Assembly (NCBI RefSeq): GCF_001543895.1
Contig: NZ_JYIJ01000019.1
Location: forward strand, 930,001-994,000
Length of the DNA stretch: 64,000 bases
Reading direction: 5' to 3'
Source: Carbonactinospora thermoautotrophica
GTDB lineage: Bacteria; Actinomycetota; Actinomycetes; Streptomycetales; Carbonactinosporaceae
Translations under genes and position numbers: made by a program
Part shown: positions 7,078 to 14,664 of the stretch, in pieces
Numbering within the stretch: position 1 is the first letter of the stretch
Layout of the letters: each line of letters begins with the position of its first letter
The notes under the pieces: generated by a model
The model's database searches: none
What the model was told of the DNA's origin: nothing
What the model saw: only the letters and a program-made list of their open reading frames with translations

Positions 7078-7105
7078 GAGGCCCGCGTGCCATCACGCGG
7101 GCCTC
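7078..7105. terminator. Perfect 12-bp hairpin
   Basis: GAGGCCCGCGTG (7078-7089) and CACGCGGGCCTC (7094-7105) form a perfect stem around the loop CCAT. No T-tract follows in either direction. It lies between the mini-operon and the TnpB element and may terminate transcription from either side. Confidence 0.5.
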
Positions 7106-7170
7106 GCACCCACCCGCCGCAACGAGTGGGGGGATCTGGCTACCGATTGAGCGCGAGAGTGCTCCGGCCT

Positions 7171-7377
7171 TCAGGCCGGAGGTGAATCGCGCTTGCGGCG
7201 GGCTGGATGCTTAGCACGCCAGTTGATCAGCGTCTGCCGGTCGAATAGCAGGGTGCGGCCGATCTTCACCGGTTGCGGGAAGTCCTTCAGGCGACGCACG
7301 TAGGTGTACAGAGAGCGCCGTTTAATACCCAGCAGTTCAGCAGCCTCGTCAGCGGTCGCGTAGTCGGTGATGTTCAC
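7171..7377 (-). CDS. AlpA/excisionase-type HTH protein
   Basis: The 68-residue protein contains TADEAAELLGIKRRSLYTYV and then VKIGRTLLFDRQTLINW, the MerR-like winged-helix pattern of AlpA and phage or AICE excisionases, followed by a basic tail. The start is GTG at 7377, divergent from tnpB with only 46 bp between starts. Its stop codon lies inside the left-end hairpin of the TnpB element. Either it is cargo of that element or it is the AICE's own excisionase-like gene next to which tnpB landed; the overlap with the hairpin favours the first. Confidence 0.65.
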   Translation of the reverse strand: MNITDYATADEAAELLGIKRRSLYTYVRRLKDFPQPVKIGRTLLFDRQTLINWRAKHPARRKRDSPPA

Positions 7378-7423
7378 ACTCAGTACGATAAACTGCCCTT
7401 GTTCGCACTCAAGGAGGTGTGGG

Positions 7424-8623
7424 GTGCAGCTCCGGTACAACTTCCGCCTGTACCCCACGCCCGGCCAGGCGCAGGCCCTGGCGAAGGCGTTCGGGTGCGC
7501 ACGGGTGGTGTTCAATGACGCCTTGGCCGCGCGAAGGGCGGCCCACGAGGCCGGGCTGCCCTGGATCCCGGACGCCGAGCTGCAACGCCGGGTCATCACC
7601 GAGGCGAAGAAGACGCCGGAGCGTGCCTGGCTTGCCGAGGTGTCCGCAGTGGTGCTGCAACAGGCCGTGGCCGACCTGAACACCGCCTACCGGAACTTCT
7701 TCGCCTCGGCCACCGGCCAGCGCAAAGGGCCGAAGGTCGCCCCGCCCCGGTTCAAGTCGAAGAAGGACCGCCGGCAGGCGATCCGGTTCACCCGCAACGC
7801 CCGGTTCCGGATCACCCCGGGCGGGAAGCTGGCCCTGCCGAAGATCGGCGAGATCGAGGTGCGCTGGTCCCGGCCGCTGCCGGCGGAGCCCTCCTCGGTC
7901 ACGGTGATCAAGGACGCGGCGGGCCGGTACTTCGCCTCCTTCGTCGTCGAGGTCGACCCCGAGCCGCTGCCAGAGACCGACACCGAGGTCGGCATCGACC
8001 TTGGTCTCACTCACTTCGCTGTCCTGTCCAACGGGTGCAAGGTGGCGTCCCCGAAGTTCCTGCGCCGGGCCGAACGCCGCCTGAAGAGAGCGCAGCGGGC
8101 GCTGTCCCGCAAACAAAAGGGCTCGAAGAACCGGGAGAAGGCCCGTCGGCGGGTCGCCAGGGCGCACGCGAGGGTGGCGGACGCGCGCCGGGACTTCCAC
8201 CACCAGCTCTCCACGAGGATCGTCCGCGAGAACCAAGCGGTGTACGTGGAGGACCTGGCGGTGTGCGGCCTGGCGCGCACCCGGCTGGCCAAGAGCGTCC
8301 ACGACGCCGGGTGGGGTGCGTTCCTGGCCATGCTGGAGTACAAGGCCGCCCGGTACGGGCGGGGCTTCGCCCGGGTCGGACGCTTCGAGCCCACCTCCCA
8401 GGTGTGCTCGGCCTGCGGGATCAAGGACGGCCCCAAGCCGCTGCACGTCCGCACCTGGACCTGCCAGCACTGCGGGACGAGTCACGACCGGGACCTCAAC
8501 GCCGCGAAGAACATCCTCGCCGCCGGGCGGGCGGAGAGGCTAAACGCCTGTGGAGCCGGTGTAAGACCACCGCTCGCGGTGGCTGCTGGCGGTGAAGCAG
8601 GAACCCACCGAGGTGCCGCGTAA
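7424..8623 (+). CDS. tnpB: TnpB RNA-guided nuclease (OrfB family)
   Basis: The 399-residue protein has the usual TnpB length and order: N-terminal wedge/REC-like region (QLRYNFRLYPTPGQ), split RuvC domain and a zinc ribbon (CSACGIKDG, then CQHCG). Catalytic residues are all present: D192 in GIDLG, E276 in YVEDLA and D357 in HDRDLNAA, close in position to D191/E278/D361 of ISDra2 TnpB. AAGGAGG lies 6 nt before GTG 7424, which fixes the start. Family members cut DNA guided by an RNA made from the element's 3' end. Activity here is inferred from intact motifs. Confidence 0.9.
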   Translation: MQLRYNFRLYPTPGQAQALAKAFGCARVVFNDALAARRAAHEAGLPWIPDAELQRRVITEAKKTPERAWLAEVSAVVLQQAVADLNTAYRNFFASATGQRKGPKVAPPRFKSKKDRRQAIRFTRNARFRITPGGKLALPKIGEIEVRWSRPLPAEPSSVTVIKDAAGRYFASFVVEVDPEPLPETDTEVGIDLGLTHFAVLSNGCKVASPKFLRRAERRLKRAQRALSRKQKGSKNREKARRRVARAHARVADARRDFHHQLSTRIVRENQAVYVEDLAVCGLARTRLAKSVHDAGWGAFLAMLEYKAARYGRGFARVGRFEPTSQVCSACGIKDGPKPLHVRTWTCQHCGTSHDRDLNAAKNILAAGRAERLNACGAGVRPPLAVAAGGEAGTHRGAA

Positions 8624-8670
8624 GGCGGCACGGCAGGAATCCCCGCCCTTCAGGGCGGGGAGGACGTCAA
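8540..8670 (+). ncRNA. Candidate omega/reRNA overlapping the tnpB 3' end and right end
   Basis: TnpB guide RNAs derive from the 3' end of tnpB plus the right end of the element and carry a guide copied from flanking DNA. Here the tnpB tail and the 47 nt beyond it contain several short stems (for example GCCGC/GCGGC near 8620-8635) and end in the hairpin 8641-8660 followed by AGGACGTCAA. The guide would then begin at about 8671. Its 5' limit is a guess. Confidence 0.5.
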
Positions 8671-8850
8671 AGGGGAACTGTAGGGCGTGGCGAGCGGCTG
8701 CGCGCCGGCTTTCGTGGATAACGGTTTGATAACTGGTTTGGCTTGAATCAAGGGCGTGAAAAGATCGGTTACCAACCATCTGATTCCCGCGTTTCCGTTT
8801 GACAGTGACCAGCGTTTACGCAGGCCAGCACGCCGTTCGCACGGCGATAC

Positions 8851-8892
8851 CTACGGATCAGAAGGTTGGGGGTTCGAGTCCCTTCGAGCGCG
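8851..8892 (+). other. tRNA-Arg(ACG) 3' fragment: attachment site
   Basis: From CTACGGATCAGAAGG through the T-arm (GGTTCGAGTCCC) to the 3' acceptor strand CGAGCGC and discriminator G, this matches the 3' half of actinobacterial tRNA-Arg(ACG) as I remember it. The D-arm and 5' acceptor strand are absent, so it is not a functional tRNA. Such a fragment is the duplicated att core left at the far end of an element integrated in the tRNA gene. Confidence 0.75.
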
Positions 8893-8903
8893 CTGCCAGA
8901 TGT

Positions 8904-8927
8904 CCAGGTCAGCGGCTTGTGACCTGG
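8904..8927. terminator. Hairpin just past the att site
   Basis: CCAGGTCA (8904-8911) pairs with TGACCTGG (8920-8927) around GCGGCTTG, and further pairing with one wobble extends outward. In the empty chromosome it would lie just downstream of the tRNA-Arg gene and serve as its terminator. It also covers the stop codon of the integrase remnant. Confidence 0.55.
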
Positions 8928-9170
8928 GCATCATCGTCATTTGTCGGCGATCTTGCTAACGCGATCGCTGACAGCGGCCCGCACGAGGCTCGCTCGCCAT
9001 CGACCGACCGCGTGAGGATGTCGGCCACACTGGCCGCGTGCCCGTGGATCACGTGCGTGTAGACCCGCAGCGTGATCGGCGGCGTGGCCCAGCCGGCCGG
9101 CGACCACGTGTACCGGTACGCCGACGAGCAGCAGCGTGGTCGCGTGGATGTACCGCGGGTCGTGCAGCCG
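8909..9170 (-). pseudogene. Tyrosine integrase C-terminal remnant
   Basis: On the minus strand, the reading RLHDPRYIHATTLLLVGVPV followed by HVVAGRLGHA gives the catalytic Arg and H..R region of tyrosine recombinases. After a frame change near 9090 it continues as PITLRVYTHVIHGHAASVAD, containing the catalytic Tyr box, to a stop at 8909. The N-terminal two-thirds is missing. Its 3' end abuts the tRNA-Arg fragment, as in functional int-att arrangements, so it probably marks an older element that used the same site. Confidence 0.7.
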
Positions 9171-9289
9171 GGCCGGGGCAGCGGCTCGACTGGGCGGTTG
9201 TCCTTACTTGTAGGCCTTGATCAGCTCAGCCATCGGTCCAGTGGCGGGCGGCGCCGGTTGCGGCCTGATTGGCGGGGAAAACCGCATGC

Positions 9290-9499
9290 ATGCGTCTATC
9301 CACACGGAACCATTTGCGTGCCACCGTCGCCGACGTTCACCTCGGCGAGGTGATGGCGGCGGTCAAGGCCACGCTCGGCGACGGGCAGCAGATAACCGCG
9401 TTGATCAGCCGTGAGGCTGCCCAGGATCTCGGGCTGAGTCCGGGGGACCAGGTCATCGTCCTGATCAAGTCCACCGAGGTCATGCTGGGCAAGGAGTAG
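9290..9499 (+). CDS. Mop/TOBE molybdate-binding-type protein
   Basis: This 69-residue protein (MRLSTRNHLRATVADVHLGE, then VMAAVKATLGDGQQITALIS) has the length and pattern of single TOBE (Mop) domains. These assemble into rings that bind molybdate or tungstate for storage or as regulatory modules of ModE and ModC. ATG at 9290 is preferred over the ATG-like upstream codons because GGGGAAAA precedes it. No molybdate transporter lies nearby, and the gene is isolated within a scar zone next to the att site. Confidence 0.7.
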   Translation: MRLSTRNHLRATVADVHLGEVMAAVKATLGDGQQITALISREAAQDLGLSPGDQVIVLIKSTEVMLGKE

Positions 9500-9896
9500 C
9501 GGGTCCACAGGGGCGTACGCAGCTGCGGACTTGGCCACGTCCGGCGGGGCGTCTTCGGGCTGACGTCGTCGCTCATGTCCAGAGATCCCCGGACCAGGAA
9601 CCCACCGAAGGCATCACTTCTCAGGTAGTGAGCACGACCCTGGTGCCTTGGACACTGCAACAGACCGGACGAGAGTAGCCAAGCCGATACACGCGACGCC
9701 GGCTGATCGGCAGGCCCGCGCATCTCGGGCCCGGCGAGATCGAGCCCCATCCCGGTACCGCAGCCGGCTGGTCGATGCCTTCCCCTGGCACCTCGCCTTA
9801 GACCACCTCGATCAACACCTCCACCGTCCCGGCGCATGACCGAGATCCGACACGCGATGGCCCTGCCCCGGCTCGCCCGCCGCAGCAGCAAGGCGA
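9500..9896. other. Gene-free stretch in scar zone
   Basis: I see no ORF with family resemblance or a convincing ribosome-binding site here. The stretch lies between the Mop gene and the AHSA1 remnant and probably contains eroded coding DNA. Confidence 0.5.
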
Positions 9897-9902
9897 CGGT
9901 CA

Positions 9903-10065
9903 GTGGCCTTCACCGACCTCGGCGACAAGACTGAGCTGGCGTTCCGCCGGGATCACCACGGAAGAAGGGCACGCCAACGCCGAGGCCGGCTGGGCCGAGT
10001 CCTTCGAGCGCCTGGCCGAGTACGTGGCGCAGGCCCGTTCCCGTACGGACGGAAGGACGATATGA
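9903..10065 (+). pseudogene. AHSA1/SRPBCC-family C-terminal remnant
   Basis: Frame one reads VAFTDLGDKTELAF. After a one-base frame change near 9950, another frame reads GITTEEGHANAEAGWAESFE and then RLAEYVAQAR before a stop. Together these match the C-terminal strand and long helix of the activator-of-Hsp90-ATPase-like SRPBCC domain. The N-terminal part is missing or unrecognisable. Confidence 0.55.
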
Positions 10066-10136
10066 CGTACATGCTGCTCTGCTACGCGCCCGGGGGCAGG
10101 CCCCGCGCGAACGCAATCGTCGAGAGGTGTGCGCAC

Positions 10137-10922
10137 ATGACACTCCTGGGGTACGACCGCTACTGCGACGAAGTCGTCACGCAGACCGACCTGCTCAGGG
10201 AACTCCTGAGGGGCGCCGACCTGTCCGCGGCCGTGCCCACTTGCCCGGACTGGACGCTTGCCGCGCTCGTCCGGCACATCGGCGGCAACCTCCGCTCGGT
10301 CGAGACGGCCGTACGAACCGGAGCGAGTGTGGACGCTCCGGACGAGCAGGTCCCCGACGTGGCGGGGCCGGATGACCCCACTGCGCTGGACGCCTGGCTC
10401 GCCGAGGGGGCCGCGAGGTTCGCCGACACGCTGCGCGAGGCGGGCCCTGATGCCGAAGCGCGGGTCTGGGGGTTCCAGAAGAGCACGGCCTTCTGGGCCC
10501 GCCGTGCCACGCACGACCTGGTGATCCACCGGGCGGACGCGGCCGGCACGGTGGGCGCCGACTACACCGTTGCTCCGCAGCTGGCGGCCGACGGCATCGA
10601 CGAGTTGTTGGAGCTGGTCAGCGACCCGCAGGTCGCCGCCTCCTCACCGCGCCTCGCGGAGCTGCGCGGCCCCGGCAAGAGCATCCACCTCCACGCAACC
10701 GACACCGAGGCCGAGGTGGCGGCCGAGTGGCTCATCGAGCTCGGGGCGGACGGCTTCACCTGGCGCCGCGGCCACGACAAGGCCACCGTCGCGCTGCGCG
10801 GCCCGCTCGCCGATGTGCTGCGGGTCTTCTACCGGCGGCTGCCCGCGGACAGCGAGCGGGTGGGGGTGCTGGGCGAGGCAGCGCTGCTGGACTTCTGGCT
10901 GGAGCGCGTCTCCCTTGGCTGA
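10137..10922 (+). CDS. Maleylpyruvate isomerase family (mycothiol-dependent, DinB-like) protein
   Basis: The 261-residue protein has an N-terminal MDMPI domain (residues 1-150) with the metal-binding CPDWTLAALVRHIGG and THDLVIHR stretches, and a C-terminal SCP2-like domain. Members are actinobacterial thiol-dependent transferases or isomerases using mycothiol; the substrate is unknown. ATG at 10137 has GAGAGG upstream. The same frame extends upstream through MTYMLLCYAP, which resembles the start of a YCII/DGPF domain and may be a fused fossil of another gene. Confidence 0.8.
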   Translation: MTLLGYDRYCDEVVTQTDLLRELLRGADLSAAVPTCPDWTLAALVRHIGGNLRSVETAVRTGASVDAPDEQVPDVAGPDDPTALDAWLAEGAARFADTLREAGPDAEARVWGFQKSTAFWARRATHDLVIHRADAAGTVGADYTVAPQLAADGIDELLELVSDPQVAASSPRLAELRGPGKSIHLHATDTEAEVAAEWLIELGADGFTWRRGHDKATVALRGPLADVLRVFYRRLPADSERVGVLGEAALLDFWLERVSLG

Positions 10923-11237
10923 ATCCGTCGAGTTCTCCCCGGTGTCGAGGTCCGCACCGGCGTGCGGGTCCGGCGCCGTGACCAGGAGACCCGTGACCGG
11001 GTCCCTGCGCCACGGCCCCAGGCGCTCCGCGATCCGCTGCGGCCCTGTGGCCCCACCCGCAGGTACGTCACTCGTCTCGACCTTCGAATCCTCGCCGGCT
11101 TCGGACCCTGACCGGCACTTCCGAGTCGATCAGGTAAGCGGGCAGACGCTGCCGTCGATCGGGCGATCCCCTGCCACACACCGGAACACCCGCTGTTCGG
11201 CACGCGCGGGTAACGTGGTGAAAGTACGGACCTTTCC
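10923..11237. other. Gene-free stretch with eroded sequence
   Basis: No gene, RNA or clear repeat is supported here. The segment leads into a VOC-family fragment and probably contains further decayed coding DNA. Confidence 0.4.
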
Positions 11238-11303
11238 TGCGGCGATATCGATCCGGACGGCAACTACATCCAGATCAGCGAGAAGTACCTCGCGTCTCGA
11301 TGA
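11238..11303 (+). pseudogene. VOC (glyoxalase-like) C-terminal fragment
   Basis: The reading CGDIDPDGNYIQISEKYLAS before a stop is the typical last strand and metal-ligand Glu region of VOC-fold proteins (DPDGN..Q). Nothing upstream extends the domain in any frame. An intact VOC gene follows 100 bp downstream, so this may be the remnant of a tandem relative. Confidence 0.55.
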
Positions 11304-11404
11304 CCTGACCACCTTGGCAGCGCCCAGCGGTCGATCGAGCGGGCGCCTTCCGACGGCGGCTGGCCAGTTCTGCTGACTGGATGACAAACGCGAAGGAGAC
11401 AGTC

Positions 11405-11776
11405 ATGTTCCGGAAAACCAGGGCTTTCAGCGGCTTTTCAGTGGACGATGTGCAGAAGGCCAAGGAGTTCTACGCCGGGAAGCTCGGGCTGAGCGTGTCC
11501 GAGGAGTACGGCAATTTGCAGCTGCACCTCGCTGGTGGTAGGGACATTCTGGTCTACCCCAAGCCTGACCACACCCCGGCGTCGTTCACTATTCTCAATT
11601 TCCCGGTGGAGGACATCGAGAAGGCCGTTGACGAGCTGACAGAGCGCGGAGTGCGCTTCGAGAGGTACGCCGGCCTCGAAACGGACGAGAAGGGCATCTT
11701 CCGAGGCGGAGGCCCGTACATCGCATGGTTCAAGGACCCCGCCGGCAACGTCCTGTCCGTACTCCAGGAAAGGTGA
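11405..11776 (+). CDS. VOC-family protein
   Basis: The 123-residue protein has two paired beta-alpha-beta-beta-beta modules typical of the vicinal oxygen chelate fold: [19 protein letters not shown] in the first, and [20 protein letters not shown], then [15 protein letters not shown], in the second. AAGGAG lies 6 nt before the ATG at 11405, preferred over ATG 11381. VOC proteins include glyoxalases, dioxygenases and antibiotic-binding proteins. Substrate and metal cannot be assigned. Confidence 0.8.
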   Translation: MFRKTRAFSGFSVDDVQKAKEFYAGKLGLSVSEEYGNLQLHLAGGRDILVYPKPDHTPASFTILNFPVEDIEKAVDELTERGVRFERYAGLETDEKGIFRGGGPYIAWFKDPAGNVLSVLQER

Positions 11777-12091
11777 GCGTCCCGGACGGGGATCCTCAAC
11801 CGGGATACGCGCCGACGTCCGATCAGCGGCAGGAGCTTGACCCGGCGTCGGCCCGGGACTCGACACGCGCCATCGCTGTCATGTATGCCGATGTCGCTGA
11901 CGACCCCGCAGCGCTCATGGACAGCGGGCGTTGGCCGGCCAATAGCTGCGTGCCGCGTCCCGGCCGGCATCTCTCGGGGCATCTTGGGTCGGGTGACCTC
12001 ATTCCGGTCAAGCGGTCACCCTGACCGCAGCGGCGGCGCCGCCGAGACGGGTACCGTGAGGTTGGGCTTGCCGACTGCCGGGGAGGTTCCT
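11777..12091. other. Intergenic stretch, no gene seen
   Basis: The 315 bp between the VOC and DUF309 genes contain no supported gene. The DUF309 promoter should lie in its right part. Confidence 0.4.
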
Positions 12092-12568
12092 GTGAGCGGC
12101 CTGGGTCGTGACCGGGACGCCGCGGGCCGTCCGCACAGTGCGCGCCCACGCGACGCGCTGGGGCGGCCGATGCCGCGCAACGCGGAAGGCGCGTTCCGGG
12201 TGCCCGATGACCTCGACCTGCCGCCCGCCCAGGCGCTGGCGGAGGCGCAGCGGCTGTTCGATGAGGGTTACCCCTTCCACGCGCACGAGGTGCTGGAGGC
12301 GGTGTGGAAGTCGTGCCCGCAGGCCGAGCGTGACCTCTGGCAGGGTCTCGCCCAACTCGCGGTAGGCCTCACCCACGTGCTCCGCGGCAACCGGCTCGGC
12401 GGGGCGCGGCTGCTCCGCCGTGGCTCGGCGCGGGTGCGGCCCTACGCCGGCGACCCACCGTACGGGGTCGACGCCGCCGGCCTCGTGGCCTGGGCGGACA
12501 ATCTCGCCGACCGGCTGGATGCCGGCCTGAACGTGGACACCGCACCGCCCCGGCTCACGCGCGCCTGA
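12092..12568 (+). CDS. DUF309 family protein
   Basis: The 158-residue protein contains the DUF309 core (about residues 55-130: LFDEGYPFHAHEVLEAVWKS, then LWQGLAQLAVGLTH). This is a small all-alpha domain with conserved His and Glu residues whose biochemical role is unknown. GGAGG lies 6 nt before GTG 12092. The N-terminal 45 residues are Arg-rich and variable. It ends 8 bp from the convergent truncated-haemoglobin gene. Confidence 0.8.
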   Translation: MSGLGRDRDAAGRPHSARPRDALGRPMPRNAEGAFRVPDDLDLPPAQALAEAQRLFDEGYPFHAHEVLEAVWKSCPQAERDLWQGLAQLAVGLTHVLRGNRLGGARLLRRGSARVRPYAGDPPYGVDAAGLVAWADNLADRLDAGLNVDTAPPRLTRA

Positions 12569-12575
12569 ACCGCCG

Positions 12576-12992
12576 CTACGCAGGCGGTGGCCCAGAACGC
12601 GGCGAAGCGGCGACGATGGCGTCTTTCGTGCTCTCGACGATGGTGACGAGCTCCCTCCCCTCCGCGGCTGGCACGTGGAACTTCGTGAGCGACTGGTGCA
12701 GGTCGTCCATGAAGGCGGCCCACTCGTCCTCGGTGATGTGAAGGTGCCGGTGCGAGTCACCCATCGACCGCCCCGAGTACTGCTGTGGTCCGCCAGCCGC
12801 CCAGCACACCATTTCCGTGACGAAGTATTTGAACCCCGGCGGGGTCACTCGATGATGCGCCTCGTCGACGGCCGGGTTCTTGTTCAGCCGGTCGTCGGCC
12901 ATGACCCGGTCGATGAGGTCGTCGACCACGACGGCGATGTTGTAGACGCCGCCGAGGCGGTCGTAGAGCGACGGGGACTGGTCGGGCTGCAT
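12576..12992 (-). CDS. Truncated haemoglobin, group I-like
   Basis: This 138-residue protein begins SLYDRLGGVYNIAVVVDDLI and continues with HHRVTPPGFKYFVTEMVCWA, the helix pattern of two-over-two truncated globins, and has the proximal-His region in SHRHLHI. Such proteins bind O2 or NO and often serve in NO detoxification or oxygen handling under the cytoplasmic membrane. AAGGAGG lies 5 nt before the ATG at 12992. No partner reductase gene is adjacent. Confidence 0.8.
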   Translation of the reverse strand: MQPDQSPSLYDRLGGVYNIAVVVDDLIDRVMADDRLNKNPAVDEAHHRVTPPGFKYFVTEMVCWAAGGPQQYSGRSMGDSHRHLHITEDEWAAFMDDLHQSLTKFHVPAAEGRELVTIVESTKDAIVAASPRSGPPPA

Positions 12993-13282
12993 TGCGCCCT
13001 CCTTTGTTCGTACGGCGACGTGCGGGCTCGCCTGTGGCATCCGCTCGGTGCCGCACGTCCCGATACCGCCCAGTCTTGTGGGCTTTCATAATCAGATCAA
13101 ACCCGGCTATCCGGATGTGTGAAAGCGGCTGGGATTTTCGTGCGGGCCGCTGCGCCGGCTGCGGAATACGCGCGAAATAACCAAGGAACTCGGGAGGCGC
13201 GATCCCGGTCCTAACCAGGTAAGGGGACCGCATTGTAGACGTCGCGGCGATCGCGCTGGGGCCAGGCCGGGCCGTGCGCCGC

Positions 13283-13675
13283 TCAGGCCTGGCGTAGCCG
13301 GAACACCGGATGGTCGGCGGGATCGGGGAGAGCTTGGAAGAACCGCCGGACCTGTGAGTCCCACCGCTCGCGATACGCGGCGATGACCGGCTCCCGGTCC
13401 TCCACCGGCACCTCCTCGGCCACGTAGCGGTACACCCGACCCCGGCGCCGCAGTTCACACTCGCCAGCCGCTCGGAGGTTGCGCACCCACTGGGTCTCGC
13501 CACGCACGGCGACGAGGTAGCGGCCTCCCTCGTAGTCGAGCACGTTGACGGGAACCGCCTGGGTCTTCCCGGTCACCCGAGCGCGCACGACAAGGGTCGT
13601 GGCGGCTCCGAACCGCATCACCAGCGGGTTGACGACCGCACGCACCAGTCGGCCGGGGGCGATGTAGCGGGCCAC
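13283..13675 (-). CDS. Deazaflavin (F420)-dependent nitroreductase-family protein
   Basis: The 130-residue protein has the split beta-barrel pattern of the Ddn/FDOR family: VVRARVTGKTQAVPVNVLDY, YLVAVRGETQWVRNLRAAGE and a basic strand RRGRVYRY. The family binds coenzyme F420, or sometimes heme, FAD or fatty acids, and is abundant in mycobacteria and other actinomycetes. The substrate is unknown. Start ATG at 13675. It is a single gene near another mycothiol/DinB-type enzyme gene. Confidence 0.8.
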   Translation of the reverse strand: MARYIAPGRLVRAVVNPLVMRFGAATTLVVRARVTGKTQAVPVNVLDYEGGRYLVAVRGETQWVRNLRAAGECELRRRGRVYRYVAEEVPVEDREPVIAAYRERWDSQVRRFFQALPDPADHPVFRLRQA

Positions 13676-13811
13676 GATCGACCACCGTACCGCGCGCCCC
13701 CGAGGACCCGCCGGAAACCCGGCGTGCCCCCGGGGCTCCGGCCGCTGCTCCCCGGTACCCCGCCGCCTCGCTCGCCTTCCCCGGGACGGCGGCGCCCTGT
13801 CGGCCGGAAGT

Positions 13812-14348
13812 TCAGACCGCGCGGCCCAGGAACGCGAGCAACCGGGTCTGCTCGTCCGCCCCTGGCGGCGGCTCGAGCTTGGGGCCGCAGACGCCGGGAC
13901 GGCGCATCATCTCGTCCATCGGCTTCGCGGTTTCGAAGACCCTGTGCACCTCCTCGGGGTCGAGCCGCTCGTCGAGCCCCGCCGCCCGCGCCAGGTCCCA
14001 GGTGTGGACCAGCAGGTCGAAGCAGCCGAACTGGCCCACGATCTGCTCGAACGACATGCGGCCGAACATGGTGTCGCGCTCGGTGGCGGCCGTCTCGGGA
14101 TCGTCCAAGGCGGCCTGTACGGCGTCGCGCGCCTGGATCCACGCCGCGACCGGGTCAGCGGATGGCCGGGACGGCGCCTCGCGCCCCGACCATGCCTTGT
14201 CGCACACCTCGACCAGGTGCCAGACGACGTCGCGTGCGGTCCAGCCCTCGCAGGGCGAAGGGCTGGACCAGCGGTCCTCGGGGACCGACTCGACCCGGCG
14301 CGTGAAATCAGCGGCTAGCTTGCGGAAACGCTGGGCAACATCACTCAT
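13812..14348 (-). CDS. TIGR03086-type DinB-like metal-binding protein
   Basis: The 178-residue protein shows the actinobacterial TIGR03086 pattern: SPSPCEGWTARDVVWHLVEV near the N-terminus, with conserved His, and FDLLVHTWDLARAAGLDERL in the second half. These are four-helix DinB/YfiT-like proteins related to mycothiol-dependent enzymes, with unknown reactions. ATG at 14348 (MSDVAQRF) is favoured over an upstream ATG because family members begin there. No operon partner is evident. Confidence 0.75.
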   Translation of the reverse strand: MSDVAQRFRKLAADFTRRVESVPEDRWSSPSPCEGWTARDVVWHLVEVCDKAWSGREAPSRPSADPVAAWIQARDAVQAALDDPETAATERDTMFGRMSFEQIVGQFGCFDLLVHTWDLARAAGLDERLDPEEVHRVFETAKPMDEMMRRPGVCGPKLEPPPGADEQTRLLAFLGRAV

Positions 14349-14664
14349 GGGGCCGACCGTAGTCGGCGGCCACCACAATTCGTCCCCTGCGCTTCGCGTC
14401 GATCGAGCCGGGTGATCCCGTACCCGACCACCGGTCCAAACCCCACGACCTCGGGTCGGCGAGCCGCTGTCCCGTCACCCGGTTCGGGACCGCCGAGGCG
14501 TACCTGGCGCGAGCGCCTCTTCGCCGGGTGGGACGGCGACATCGCTGGAGCGATCAAGTCGCCCGGCAGGCGTTGACCTGGTCCTGGAATCCGGGCGGCG
14601 CATTCCGACGGTACTGGCGGTCGCTCGGGTATGAGACCAGTGTGCCGTCTGTGAAATCCGTCGC
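14349..14664. other. Divergent intergenic region, no gene seen
   Basis: The 316 bp between the TIGR03086-type gene (minus) and the MEDS gene (plus) contain no supported ORF. TATGAGA about 35 bp before the MEDS start may act as a -10 element. Confidence 0.4.

Larger units (their letters stand above)
7162..8670. mobile_element. IS605/IS1341-type TnpB element with hairpin ends
   Basis: The left hairpin CTCCGGCCT-TC-AGGCCGGAG (7162-7181) and right hairpin CCCCGCCCT-TC-AGGGCGGGG (8641-8660) share the same stem length and CCTTCAGG centre, as expected for subterminal hairpins of IS200/IS605-family ends. Between them lie a divergent 68-codon HTH gene and an intact tnpB. No Y1 transposase (TnpA) is present, so mobility would need one in trans. 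The exact tips are not fixed by a target-site comparison. Confidence 0.65.
1..8892. mobile_element. AICE (pSAM2-like integrative element), distal part with one att end
   Basis: The segment carries genes typical of actinomycete integrative and conjugative elements: a Pra-like activator, a KorSA-like GntR repressor, XRE regulators, a Nudix protein resembling the pSAM2 immunity factor Pif, and several tiny overlapping ORFs. It ends at a 42-bp copy of the 3' part of tRNA-Arg(ACG), the expected product of integration into a tRNA gene. Integrase, excisionase, replication and transfer genes would lie left of the window. The boundary is inferred from the tRNA fragment. Confidence 0.7.

Noticed and set aside
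8851-8892. Complete tRNA gene
   Set aside because: The 5' acceptor strand and D-arm are missing; the sequence before 8851 cannot pair with CGAGCGC at the 3' end in tRNA geometry.
8799-9062. 87-codon plus-strand ORF across the tRNA fragment
   Set aside because: It spans the att site and the antisense of the integrase remnant, and has no domain or ribosome-binding site.
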